Of a stretch of DNA of 6,311 bases, positions 6,120 through 6,311 are shown piece after piece. This DNA comes from Paracoccaceae bacterium (lineage in GTDB: Bacteria; Pseudomonadota; Alphaproteobacteria; Rhodobacterales; Rhodobacteraceae): the NCBI GenBank assembly GCA_030626365.1, contig DAOUPC010000174.1, positions 1-6,311 of the forward strand. The letters are read 5' to 3'. The notes below the pieces were generated by a model. It saw only the letters and a list, made by a program, of their open reading frames with translations. It was not told where the DNA came from and did no database searches. How positions within the stretch are numbered: position 1 is the first letter of the stretch; each line of letters starts with the position of its first letter. Made by a program: the position numbers and the translations under genes.

Positions 6120-6311
6120 TTTGATTTTAAACGATAATATATAGGTTCACGTTTGCCGCCTCAGGGCGGGAACATGCAGGTCTTGCAGTTTTATACGCAT
6201 GACCTGCCGTGCATCATATCCCCCGAGTCGTGGCGGATTAGGCGGATTTTAGCCACATTTTAACGGGGCTGACTGATTGCTGTATTTTCGTCATATTTGA
6301 TGGATATCAGA
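6120..6311. other. Non-coding tail after tRNA-Leu
   Basis: No gene is visible to the window edge. An AT-rich stretch follows the tRNA (6121-6142). Two weak dyads are present: CCGCC-TCAG-GGCGG (6156-6169) and GCAGGTC/GACCTGC (6176-6182 with 6201-6207, 18-base loop). Neither is followed by a T run, so neither is a convincing intrinsic terminator for the tRNA. The stretch may be the upstream region of a gene beyond the edge. Confidence 0.35.

Noticed and set aside
5916..6137. Plus-strand 73-residue open frame containing ELVDAPDLGSGA
   Set aside because: This is the well-known artefactual translation of a tRNA-Leu gene; the cloverleaf explains the sequence.

Overview
The window looks like ordinary chromosome from an alphaproteobacterium, most likely the Rhodobacteraceae (Roseobacter group). 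The reasons are the glnB-glnA pair with alphaproteobacterial-type protein sequences, the small Hint-domain protein of a type I know from roseobacters, and moderately high G+C with strong G/C third-position bias. The species cannot be named from the sequence alone.

Layout, left to right. Positions 1-266 hold no gene, but carry a cluster of GC-rich hairpins, including one good intrinsic terminator and a second terminator-like hairpin. An AraC-family regulator with an Arabinose_bd-type sensor domain follows on the minus strand (267-1310). Next comes about 440 bases of non-coding DNA with a candidate promoter for the regulator and several perfect palindromes. A strong hairpin (1752-1796) then closes the minus-strand operon glnB (PII protein, 3268-3606) - glnA (type I glutamine synthetase, 1825-3231). 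A 197-base divergent spacer, with an imperfect 37-base inverted repeat, separates glnB from a plus-strand bifunctional NAD(P)H-hydrate repair enzyme (3804-5411). That gene converges on, and overlaps by 64 bases, a minus-strand Hint-domain protein (5348-5857) that lacks the catalytic residues expected for self-splicing. A complete tRNA-Leu(UAG) with encoded CCA lies at 6036-6119, and the last 192 bases show no gene.

Functionally, glnB and glnA form the central ammonium-assimilation module: PII senses 2-oxoglutarate/ATP and glutamine (through uridylylation) and controls adenylylation and transcription of glutamine synthetase. The NAD(P)H-hydrate epimerase/dehydratase is a metabolite-repair enzyme; its position beside glnB gives no clear mechanistic link. 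The AraC regulator is an orphan here, with no obvious target gene inside the window.

I found no undescribed multi-gene system. The points most worth a second look are the degenerate Hint protein and its antisense overlap with nnr, the left-edge hairpin cluster with a long inverted repeat that could refold it, and the possible NtrC-type control region between glnB and nnr.
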